A DNA stretch of 64,000 nt from contig CM069768.1 of assembly GCA_036169595.1 (NCBI GenBank), forward strand, positions 2,883,501-2,947,500. Reading direction: 5' to 3'. Source of the DNA: Dictyostelium firmibasis (taxonomy: Eukaryota > Evosea > Eumycetozoa > Dictyosteliales > Dictyosteliaceae). Both the position numbers and the translations under genes were made by a program. Under the pieces are notes generated by a model that made no database searches, was not told the DNA's origin, and saw only the letters and a program-made list of their open reading frames with translations. Of the stretch, positions 1 to 7,813 are shown piece by piece. How positions within the stretch are numbered: the first letter of the stretch is position 1; each line of letters begins with the position of its first letter.

Positions 1-32
1 AAAAATGATAATACTTTAATAAAACTAATATC

Positions 33-65
33 CATGATTCGAAGACATCTTATTGGATGAGGTTT
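33..65 (+). repeat. Partial copy of the tRNA-associated ~190-bp repeat
   Basis: About 30 bases match the 3' half of the repeats at 3538-3730 and 12722-12910 (the stretch with an ATTCGAA core followed by ATTGGATGAGG) with a few differences. The 14-bp palindrome of the other copies is not perfect here. The 5' half with the A and B boxes is not present next to it, so this is a fragment or an older copy. Confidence 0.5.
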
Positions 66-138
66 TAAAAAATAAATACAAAGCTATTGTAACAAAAGTT
101 GCCACTTTTAAATTTTTTTAATTTATCAAATATCAAAC

Positions 139-531
139 AAAAAATAAATGTTAACTCAATTATCAAATATCACTGTAATTATCGGCCATAAATGTAAAAG
201 CATCATATAATGAACATTAATTAAATTAACTAATAAAAATAATAAACTTTATTATTGTTAAAGACTAAGGTCAAACAATAATCATTAATATAAAAAAAAG
301 GTAAAAAAAAAAAAAAAAAAAAAAACGAAGTAACGTGGTCAACGTCGACGGGCAACCCTTGAATAGGCAAAAAAAAAAAATTTTGATTTTAAATATAATA
401 TATATATATTATAAAATAGAAGTTTTGAGTGTGTTGAACAAAGGGGAAATCGTCTTTTATGTGGCCGATAATTACAGTGATATTTGATAATTGAGTTAAC
501 ATTTATTTTTTTTTACCTATTCAAGGGTTGC
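139..531. repeat. Nested inverted-repeat cluster
   Basis: Bases 139-188 and 462-511 are a perfect 50-bp inverted repeat. A second, shorter inverted pair lies at 352-367 and 516-531 (16 bp, flanked by A/T runs). The right arms of both pairs are adjacent, whereas the left arms are 160 bp apart, so the right side looks like the intact source order and the left side like a disrupted, inverted copy. A LINE 3' end (241-325) sits between the outer arms. The identity of the repeated unit is not known to me. Confidence 0.8.
241..325 (+). mobile_element. 3' terminal fragment of a non-LTR retrotransposon (TRE type)
   Basis: The segment from AATAAACTTTATTATTG to the A run at 303-325 closely matches, on the opposite strand, the 3' end of the truncated element at 5539-7305: both share the TTATTATTG core, an AGACTAAGGTC block and CAATAATCATTAATAT before an oligo(A) tail. 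Only about 85 bases are recognisable, with no coding sequence. It lies downstream of tRNA-Pro with its A tail pointing towards that gene. Confidence 0.6.
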
Positions 532-563
532 GCCTTGAGACGGTATTCCGTTAGGAGGCGAGT

Positions 564-574
564 GGGAATCGAAC
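564..574 (-). promoter_or_regulatory. Second B-box-like motif downstream of tRNA-Pro
   Basis: Read on the minus strand this is GTTCGATTCCC, a near match to the Pol III B box GGTTCGANTCC. It lies 89 nt past the tRNA-Pro 3' end, further out than the usual external B box, inside sequence (about 555-600) that looks like the 3' half of a decayed tRNA gene. Confidence 0.45.
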
Positions 575-620
575 ATCGTGTCTGGTAGGATACCTGACGC
601 TAATTCGTGGTATGACCTAA

Positions 621-630
621 GGCTCGAACC
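621..630 (-). promoter_or_regulatory. External B box of tRNA-Pro
   Basis: The minus strand reads GGTTCGAGCC, 33 nt past the 3' end of tRNA-Pro. External B boxes downstream of tRNA genes are a reported feature of Dictyostelium discoideum. The flanking bases (595-630, minus strand) also resemble the B-box half of the ~190-bp repeat at 3538 and 12722, including the block ATACCACGAATTA, so this box could belong to a decayed copy of that repeat. Confidence 0.6.
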
Positions 631-663
631 AGCGTTCTAATGCTGAACTCCTCAAAAAAAGAT

Positions 664-734
664 GGGGAGATCCGAGAATCGAACTCAGGACGCTACCACC
701 CAAAGGTAGCATTATACCACTTAACTAATCTCCC
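664..734 (-). tRNA. tRNA-Pro (anticodon UGG)
   Basis: The minus strand folds into a cloverleaf. The acceptor arms GGGAGAT and ATCTCCC pair over seven bases, the anticodon stem CTACC/GGTAG encloses the loop TTTGGGT with anticodon TGG, and the T arm contains the canonical TTCGATT loop. There is no intron. The encoded discriminator base is C (position 664). A run of seven T on the minus strand (654-660) immediately downstream is a good Pol III terminator. Confidence 0.93.
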
Positions 735-1637
735 TTTTAAATATTTTTTGTGAAAATATAACTGAAAAAATGTAAATTCGAAAAAAAAAAAAAAAAAAAT
801 GAAAAGAATTAAAAAAAAAAATTTGACACATTATTTCCCCTTTGTGCCACACACTCAAAACATTAATTTTAAACATTGAGCCTTTGAAATTAAATTATTA
901 CAATTTCCTGTGATTTTTAATAATAATAATTTATTAATAAATATATATGTATTTAAATCAAATAAAAAAAAAAAGATGGATAGACATACTTGAAATTGAC
1001 ATTTTAAAATTTAATTAATTTCTAGGGTTTATTAAATTTGTTTTTTTTTTCTGAATTGATTTTTCAAAAAAAAAAATCTTTCTAAAATAGTTTTTTTTTT
1101 TAAATTGTTGGCAGCAGTGAAATTTTTAAAGTCGGTTTGAAAATGTGTTAATTATTGGTAAATTTATTCTTTTTCATATTAATTATTATTTTTTATTTTT
1201 CTCATCAACACAAAAATGACAACATATTTTTTTTTCTAGTTGCAAGTTTTTTTCTTTATAAATAATTATTACCATTTACTTAAACAAAAAAACAATTGAA
1301 ATTCTAAAAAAAAAAAAAAAAAAAAAATTTACTAAATCTATAAAAAATGGATATATTAATTTAAATTGAAAATAAAAAATTAGATAAAAGATATTATAGA
1401 TCTATAATTTTTTTTAAAAAAAATAAACAAACAAATAAAAAAAAACATATTTCTAAAGAAAATAATAAGTAAAATTAAAAATATTTGATTAAATTAATGA
1501 AACAAAAAAAAAAAAAATAAAAAAAAAATAATAATAATAATTAAGGTTTTTCAAAGTTTTTTATTGAATTTTTTTATGTGTATAATTTTTTTTATTTATA
1601 ATTTTTTTATAGAAATAATAAAAAATTAATTAAATAT
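735..1637. other. AT-rich intergenic DNA
   Basis: This stretch is A and T homopolymers with short mixed patches. I see no open frame with coding character, no RNA fold and no repeat shared with the rest of the window. Confidence 0.6.
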
Positions 1638-1806
1638 TTAACATCTTGGTCCATTTCCTTTTATAGGACATATTTCTCCATAATTAACATATTTATATTC
1701 TTTACAAATTGAACATGAAACACAATTTAAACTTTGATTATTTAATTTTTCATTTGAAAAAAAAGTAGAACTTTTAGAACCAAAGTTTTTTTGATTTAAT
1801 GAGTTT
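1638..1806 (-). CDS. Candidate last exon of a small Cys-rich protein
   Basis: After an acceptor ending TTAG, the minus strand keeps one frame open for 56 codons from 1806 to a TAA at 1640-1638. The C-terminal part has five cysteines (CVSCSIC..., ...GEICPI..., ...GPRC). A short upstream open stretch starting ATGATATTTCAAG at 1901 is followed by a GTATGT donor, but joining it here does not keep the frame, so the first exon is unresolved: it may use a weaker donor or lie elsewhere. Composition is more protein-like (Ser, Asn, Lys, Cys) than the flanks. Dictyostelium has many small Ser/Asn/Cys proteins with one short intron near the start; membership in such a family is inference. Confidence 0.35.
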
Positions 1807-1901
1807 CTAATTATTATAAAAGATTAATTTATTAATAAATTTTTTAATATTTAAATTTATAATAAATATAAAAATTTATAAAACATACCTTGAAATATCA
1901 T

Positions 1902-2287
1902 TTTTTTTAAGGTTTTTTTTTTGTTTTTTTAATTGAATTGAATTGAATTTAATTGAATGATTTTAAAAAAAAATAAAAATTTCTTTTAAATACAAATTTT
2001 TTTTTAAAATTCATTTTTGAAATTAATTATATTATCATTGTATTGTTATTGTTTTAAATGATTATACCAAAAAAAAAAAAAAAATAGAAACGGTTGATTG
2101 AAAAATTAAAAACAATGTTTGAGTTTTTTTATGAAAAAAGACTAATGTTCCAAGTGTTTTTTTTTTTTATTTTAAAATTAATTTTTAAAATCACACCATA
2201 CCAATTTTATGAACTTGGTTAAAAAAAAAAAAAAAATTTTCAATCTAATACCAAATTTATAGATATTTTTAAAATTTGGACAATTTT

Positions 2288-2329
<42 letters not shown>

Positions 2330-3369
2330 TAGATAATATTAATTTTTAATGTTTTTTGCAAAAAAATAATTATTTGTAATAACCGACATATTCAAAAAAA
2401 ACAGAAAATATATAAAAAAATTTTATATTAATTAATTTTAAAAATTTTGATGTGAAAAATTAAAAACACTTTAAACTTATAGCATGAGCCAATCCCAAAA
2501 AAAGCATATAATTATTTTTTGCAAGTTTTTTTTTAAATGAGTTTTAAAAATTAATTATACAATCATTGTTGAGTAAGTTGATTGAATAATTGAAAACAAA
2601 TTTGAATTTTTTTATATTGAAAAATACTAATATTCAATTTCATTTTATAATGAAAATATTTAGCACAAAATTATTAACATTTTTGGTAAAAAAAAAAAAA
2701 AAAAAAAAAAAAATGTTATCACCTTTTTTGTGAATAATTCATTAAATTGGGATTTGAAAAATTTTATATTTTACACATTTTTTAAAAAAATATCATAATT
2801 TATAAAAAATGTATACATTTAATTAAAAAAAATAATAAAAATTTTTTTTTTCATTTGGCAAAAAAAAAAAAAACTTTAAAACTATTTGTACATTTATGTC
2901 CATGGAAATAAATGTCTAATTATTTTTTAAAACTATTTTACTTTTTTAAGAGATCTTTCTTTATTTTTTAATAGTTTGAAAATAGCAAAACTAATTTTAC
3001 CAACTTGTATGATCATCAATGAAAATACAAATATCAATCATTTGATAATAAAAACAATATCCAAAATCATTAATTTTGATCTAATTTTTTTTTTACATTT
3101 AAAAAATGATTTATTTTTGTTATTAATTTTTTTTTTTTTTTTTTAAAAATTTAATTTTACATTTTAAAACTTTTGAAAAGAAATTAAATTTTATTTCGAA
3201 TTTTTATTTTTTATAAAAACGGCATTTTTATAAAAAAACGAGTTTTTCGGTTAAATTCAATTTTGGAGACGAATACTAGTGACATGCATGTGTTTATAGT
3301 AAGACTACTGGTACTTGACTATTGCGTGTCCATAAGAAAGTAGCAAAGGTCAATCCGCACTCTCTTCCC
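1902..3369. other. AT-rich intergenic DNA
   Basis: Mostly A/T homopolymers; several long A runs (about 2066, 2221, 2292, 2687) follow a GGTA or similar step. From about 3260 the base composition becomes more even towards tRNA-His, but I recognise no gene there. Confidence 0.55.
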
Positions 3370-3380
3370 GGATTCGAACC
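3370..3380 (-). promoter_or_regulatory. External B box of tRNA-His
   Basis: The minus strand reads GGTTCGAATCC, a perfect B-box consensus, 30 nt past the 3' end of tRNA-His and beyond its T4 terminator. No A box or cloverleaf surrounds it, so it is an isolated TFIIIC-type site rather than part of a second tRNA. Confidence 0.7.
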
Positions 3381-3410
3381 CACGATCTTACAAATATTTT
3401 CTCATAAAAG

Positions 3411-3481
3411 TGCCGCGACCTGGAATCGAACCAGGGTCAACAGAGCCACAATCTGATGTACTACCACTATACTATCACGGC
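3411..3481 (-). tRNA. tRNA-His (anticodon GUG)
   Basis: The minus strand forms a cloverleaf with acceptor arms GCCGTGA and TCGCGGC (one G-T pair), an anticodon loop TTGTGGC giving anticodon GTG, and a T arm with TTCGATT. The discriminator is A. The extra 5' G typical of tRNA-His is not encoded (the preceding minus-strand base is T), so it would be added after transcription as in other eukaryotes. There is no intron. A short T4 run follows at 3406-3409. Confidence 0.94.
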
Positions 3482-3537
3482 ATTTTATATTTTTTCTATA
3501 AAAATTGACAATCAATTATAAGAAGTATATGGGGGGC

Positions 3538-3730
3538 TTAGCATAGTGGTTTCACACAGAATAACACAGCCTCCATGGCCTTGGTTCAAGTCTTGGTCAT
3601 ACCACGAATTAACGTGGTCACAGAATAAAAAAATTTTAAATTAAAATAATTAATAAATAAAAACTAGATTCGAACACATCCAATTGGATGAGGTTATTAA
3701 AAAAAAAAAAATTATACGGAGTGGTTGCAA
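3538..3730 (+). repeat. ~190-bp repeat with tRNA-like A and B boxes (copy 1)
   Basis: A block reading on the plus strand holds an A box TAGCATAGTGG (3539-3549) and a B box GGTTCAAGTCT (3583-3593), 33 nt apart. The block ATACCACGAATTAACGTGG follows, then an AT-rich middle, a 14-bp perfect palindrome CATCCAATTGGATG (3678-3691), an A run and a GTGGTTGCAA end. Copy 2 at 12722-12910 is nearly identical in all these parts. It starts 56 nt upstream of tRNA-His and points away from it. The box spacing suggests a Pol III unit or a SINE-like element; the position matches the ~50-bp upstream insertion preference of TRE5-type elements. I cannot name the family. Confidence 0.7.
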
Positions 3731-3773
3731 ATTAAAAAAATTATACGAAGGGCTTCACTCAAATATCACTATT

Positions 3774-4880
3774 TGTAATTAACATCAAAAATCACCAACC
3801 ATACGATACATTATTTCTCATTTGCGTACAGATTACAAACAACTATCAACAATTCACTCTTTCAAATTCATTTTGGTACTCTTTTTTTTTAGAATAAAGG
3901 AAATTTTGCTCAAAAGATTAAAAAATAAAAAAAAAAAAAAACGATGAAAAAAAATTAAAAAAAAAATTATAAAAACGAGGAATCTCTCACTTAAATTAAG
4001 AATTCACTATTTATAATTAGTAATTAATAAAATAAATAATAAATAAAATTCTTAATTAATTGCAATTCTTTGTTTCAATCTAATTTAACTTTAATTACTT
4101 AATTTAATAATAATTATTATATATATACAATAAATAAATTATATTATCTTATTCAATACACATCCTACTAAACAAATTATCACAATCACTTCGTATAATT
4201 AATTGTCTAATATTACATTGGCGACATCTGCTTAAAGATTTGCTGCCTTTTCTCAAAAAGGGGAGAACAAATTAATAAATAAAATAAAATAATAGCTTAA
4301 GTGTGTAATCTCTCCACTCTTGTTTATAGCTATTAATAAAGCATTTACTATTGATACATTTATCAACTAAAAATTTTTAAAAAAAAAAAAAAAAAAAAAA
4401 ATTTTATAAAAACTATATGCAAAAAAAAAAAAAAAATTTACATTTACATTTTTTTATTTTTTCAATAAAATTAATTTGGCCAATTAAATTTATATCTTTC
4501 TTTCTTTAAACATATAATTAAAATTTTTTTTAAAAAAAAAAAAAAATAAAAAAAAAAAAAAATAAAAATTTTATAATAGAAAATAAACTGTAATAATTAT
4601 AATTTTAAATAATTTCAATCCTTAATAATAATAATAAGTCATAATTAATAATTAATAATAAGTTAACAGAATTTAATTTTTTTAAAAAAAAAAAAAAAAA
4701 AAAATTTCAATCATGGCAGATATTAATAATAATGATAATAATAATAGTGATAATAATGATAATAATGGAAATAATAGCAACAACACTATAAGGGAAATTG
4801 TGGAAGAGAATAACTAATAAAAGTTATCAACAATTCCTTGATAATTTTTTTTTTTTTTTTTTTTTTTTTTTCAATATTAA
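3774..4880 (+). mobile_element. LTR-retrotransposon fossil: one LTR plus leader
   Basis: Bases 3774-4217 begin TGTAATT and end AATATTACA, giving inverted TGTAAT/ATTACA termini typical of an LTR of about 444 bp. They are followed by TGGCGACATCTGC at 4219, placed and shaped like a tRNA primer-binding site. A leader and a short Asn/Asp-rich open stretch around 4712-4816 follow, then the sequence merges with a decayed LINE fragment near 4880. No polymerase or integrase region and no second LTR are visible in the window. It is a broken, 5'-end-only remnant and looks old. The family is probably one of the Dictyostelium Ty3/gypsy-like elements, but I cannot assign it. Confidence 0.42.
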
Positions 4881-4897
4881 GATTTGTTGCGGACAAT

Positions 4898-5502
4898 ATT
4901 CTAAAAGTGAACACATCGATACCAGACATTGGATAAAAAAATTCTATCGTTTCAAACCTATATCTTGTTCAATCTTTCCAGTTAAACATGGGGCAGAAAA
5001 GTAAATCTATTAGAAATCAACATTCTAATTAGACAAAGAAATTTAAAAAAAACACATATTAATAAAAAAGAGATAACCAAAAAAAAAAAAAACGTTTTAA
5101 AAAAAAAAAAAAAAACGTTAAAAAAAAAAAATGGTCAATAATTTTTTCGAAAAATAGAAAAAGTTTATATTCAATGAAGAAGAATTATACGAAAAAACCA
5201 TACAAATTAGATTATTCTACCCAATACATCAGAAATAAACCCAAATGCCCAAAATTTTTTAGATAGGTAATATGGTAAATGGTTCACTTTACATAATCAG
5301 GAAAGCAAAAGGAACTACTGTCTTTGGAAGAATCATTAAGAGACTTCAATCAATTACATGATTGCACTGTACATTTAGATATACAGATGAAGTCCCAATT
5401 AGAATCCAAAAATTCATTCTTTATGCTCCCAACAATCATTTCCCATTTCTATGCCTTCACTAAAACCAAACACATATAATTAATATATTGCTAAAAAAAA
5501 AA
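4898..5502 (+). mobile_element. Decayed 5' fragment of a TRE3-type LINE
   Basis: This plus-strand block matches the first ~600 bases of the intact element at 7561-12505: the 5' UTR (shared GAACACATCGATACCAGA and GAGATAACC blocks), an interrupted A tract just before a start codon at about 5130, and the beginning of ORF1 (for example GGTTCAC...TACATAATC, AAAGGAACTACTGTCTTTGG). Several small indels break the ORF1 frame, so it is a pseudogene copy. It ends near 5492 in an A run instead of continuing into the rest of ORF1. Its orientation is opposite to the other two LINE copies in this cluster. Confidence 0.8.
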
Positions 5503-5522
5503 TAAACGGCGATCAAATCCAC

Positions 5523-5531
5523 ACTAATCTC

Positions 5532-5538
<7 letters not shown>
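5523..5538. repeat. Target-site duplication, left copy (truncated LINE)
   Basis: ACTAATCTCAACTTTT here is identical to 7306-7321. The two copies bracket the truncated LINE exactly: this one runs straight into its oligo(A) tail (read as T on the plus strand), and the other abuts its broken 5' end. Confidence 0.85.
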
Positions 5539-5569
<31 letters not shown>

Positions 5570-7305
5570 ATTAATGATTATTGTAAGACCTTAGTCTCAA
5601 CAATAATAAAGTTTATTTATTTATTTGGTTTTTATTTTTTTTTTTTATATGATTTTTAAGTGATTGTTATTTTCTCTATGAAATTTTATTTTATATGAAA
5701 AAGTCTACCATCACATTATTAGGAAGTGATTTTCTAAGGATACAGTATTTGATTGCTATTCTTTTTTTGATTTTTTTCATTTTACTGTAATATGAGTTTT
5801 TATCGCAAAAGATTTCTGGATCTTTGGCTGCTGATAGCTTGTAGTCTTTTAATAGTTTAATATATTCTAGTGATGCTAGTTTGTGCCATTTGTTTGATAA
5901 CAATTCAAAATCCAAATTGGTATCTTGAAGCGCTTTGTCACCATAAATTTGATTACAAATCCATATCCATATGTGATGCATGACTAATGCTATTACATTG
6001 TTGTATGCAAAGGGTCTGTATAAATCATAATTAACGGCTTTGTAGCACCAGGTGAAGTATTGTTTGTGGAATCTGTCTATTCCGTAGTCAGGGTTCACTT
6101 CGCTATCGGTCGGAACATTGTTTGGGAGTTTTGGAAATATTCTGATAAGAGTTTTTCCATTTTCATTATCTCTGTTTACCGTCCAATTTAAGAGTCTACC
6201 TGTTGTTACAAAGATGAAGTTTTTTAGTTTATTGACATTAATGAAGTTTTTTGTTTTTGGGCAATCAAAGAATAAATGTCCGTATGGATCAATAGACATA
6301 TTGGTATTGCACATTGGGCATGGTTTTTCGTGAAGGTAATTAAGTGGGAGGCATCTCGAATGAAATCTAAACATTGTATTTTTAGTTTTGGGATCCTTGA
6401 TGTTTAGTATGTTTGTGAAAAGAAGATTGTAGTTATATCCTCTCATATAAAGGTTGTCTTGAAGAAAGGTTTTTGGAATCTTTTCTTCTTTGGTGTCGAT
6501 CTCTTTGTACCATTCGGATAGTGATAAAGGTTGACCTATTTGATTTTTGATTGAAACAGCGAATCGGAAAATTCCTCTTTTAGATCTGCTCCTGTTCCAA
6601 TCTTCTAGGTTGTTTTTTAGAAATTGTGATGTAATTTTATTTGTCGTTAATTGAAAGTTCCAACTTTTATGAGTTGCTGAGGATATTGAATTGCTTTCTT
6701 GTGCATGAATAAATTGATTGATTATCCATAGTCTTTGGGCTTTTTGTCTTTGTTCGATGTCCCATATGTTCCATCCGCCTTGTTCCATTGGATATTTTGA
6801 TCTTTTTGCGCTCATGAGGTTTATAACATTGAAGCCAGTAGAGTTTTTATAGTTTGAGGCCGATAGAAACCACTCTACTATTTTGTTTATTTGTTTTATT
6901 TCATCTTCATTATATTTTTCTATGTATGAAAAGTAGGTTAATTTGGATAATGCGAAGGCCTTGAGAATGCTTGTTTTCGTTTTTACTGTGGTCCCGGTCG
7001 TTTTCCAGAGTAGGAGGGAAGCGCGAATTGATCTGAGAATTTCTGGCATTTTCCTATGGATACCATTCTTTGTGAAAAAATATCCAAGGTATCTTTCTGG
7101 ATTGGTAGATTCTGGAATCTCTATTCCATTGTAGTTAGTATTTCCCAGAACTATCGAGGCCGACTTATCCAGATTTAGTTTGGAAGAGGTTGCTTTACAG
7201 AAGGTGTTGAAGTGTTTAAGAACTATTTTTAGTTGGTTTTTGTCATTTACCAACGATGTCGAGTCGTCCGCGAAACCTTGGAATTTTTCTCTTTGGATGC
7301 CGTCG
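5539..7305 (-). mobile_element. 5'-truncated TRE-type LINE with target duplication
   Basis: A minus-strand insertion of about 1.77 kb carries only the 3' third of ORF2, a 3' UTR (about 5566-5690) and an oligo(A) tail seen as T at 5535-5565. The breakpoint at 7305 falls just before the FADD box of reverse transcriptase. The 16-bp flanking duplication shows this is a normal target-primed insertion that stopped early. Its protein differs clearly from the ORF2 of the intact element next to it, so it belongs to another TRE subfamily. Its 3' terminal sequence matches the fragment at 241-325. Confidence 0.85.
5691..7304 (-). pseudogene. Truncated LINE ORF2: end of reverse transcriptase and C-terminal domain
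   Basis: The frame stays open for about 537 codons. It starts inside reverse transcriptase at the FADD active-site box (GFADDSTSLV), followed by the RT thumb region (RYLGYFFTKNG) and a long C-terminal domain with a zinc-knuckle-like C-x2-C-x10-H-x4-C motif (CPMCNTN...GHLFFDC). The endonuclease and most of the RT are absent, so it cannot encode a working retrotransposase. The extra residues before the FADD region come from the target duplication and insertion junction. The absence of internal stops suggests a fairly recent insertion. Confidence 0.85.
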
Positions 7306-7321
7306 ACTAATCTCAACTTTT
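7306..7321. repeat. Target-site duplication, right copy (truncated LINE)
   Basis: This is identical to 5523-5538 (16 of 16). Together they define the truncated LINE's boundaries and show that 5500-5538 and 7322 onward were contiguous before the insertion. Confidence 0.85.
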
Positions 7322-7544
7322 GATTTTATCATTGCTTACGCCATTCGACCGGAAATCTTCCCAGCTCTTACCTCATATCTTTTTCTCCCCGTGGCTCAAG
7401 ATTTAAATAAGAGAACGATCTCGTTGATCTTCTTTATCTCTTATCTACCACATCCTCAATCATCTCCAATCCTTATCTCCCTCATCTTAACCCCCCAAAT
7501 CACCCCTATGACCAACTCTACTCCTAAACTGGCGGTCAACACCA
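7322..7544. other. Unassigned pyrimidine-rich block between two LINE insertions
   Basis: This 220-bp block has much more C than normal intergenic DNA of this genome (for example a CTTAACCCCCCAAATCACCCC stretch near 7486-7506). Both LINE insertions flank it and it is older than either. It may be the untranslated end of another retroelement or old unique DNA downstream of tRNA-Phe; I recognise no coding sequence. Confidence 0.5.
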
Positions 7545-7560
7545 CCCCAAACAATGAGTT
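7545..7560. repeat. Target-site duplication, left copy (intact TRE3)
   Basis: CCCCAAACAATGAGTT is identical to 12506-12521 and precedes the oligo(A) tail (plus-strand T run, 7559-7573) of the intact LINE. Confidence 0.88.
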
Positions 7561-7720
7561 TTTTTTTTTTTTTACCTATGATTAGACGCAAGGTCTATCG
7601 GCGGTGTTAATTAAATAAATTTTCTTTATTGTTTACTTTTTAAAATTTTTAAATTTTTATATTTATGTTGGTTATAATTTGAGTATTACCTTATGTTATT
7701 GTTTTTGTTATTATTATTAT

Positions 7721-7755
<35 letters not shown>

Positions 7756-7813
7756 TTATTATTGTTGTATTATTGTTATTATTTTTTTTTTTAAAGCTTC
7801 AATGTTGTTTCTA

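Noticed and set aside
139-511. Inverted repeat as a microRNA precursor
   Set aside because: The loop is 273 nt and contains a LINE tail. The structure is better explained by element insertion or inversion; no small-RNA evidence is available.
4798-5004. 68-codon frame starting MWKRITNK
   Set aside because: It runs from LTR-fossil leader sequence through a T run into decayed TRE3 5' UTR. It is not a gene, although its second half supports the TRE3 match.
7256-7585. Plus-strand 109-codon open frame
   Set aside because: It spans a LINE junction, a target duplication and the unassigned block, so it is a chance frame across unrelated pieces.
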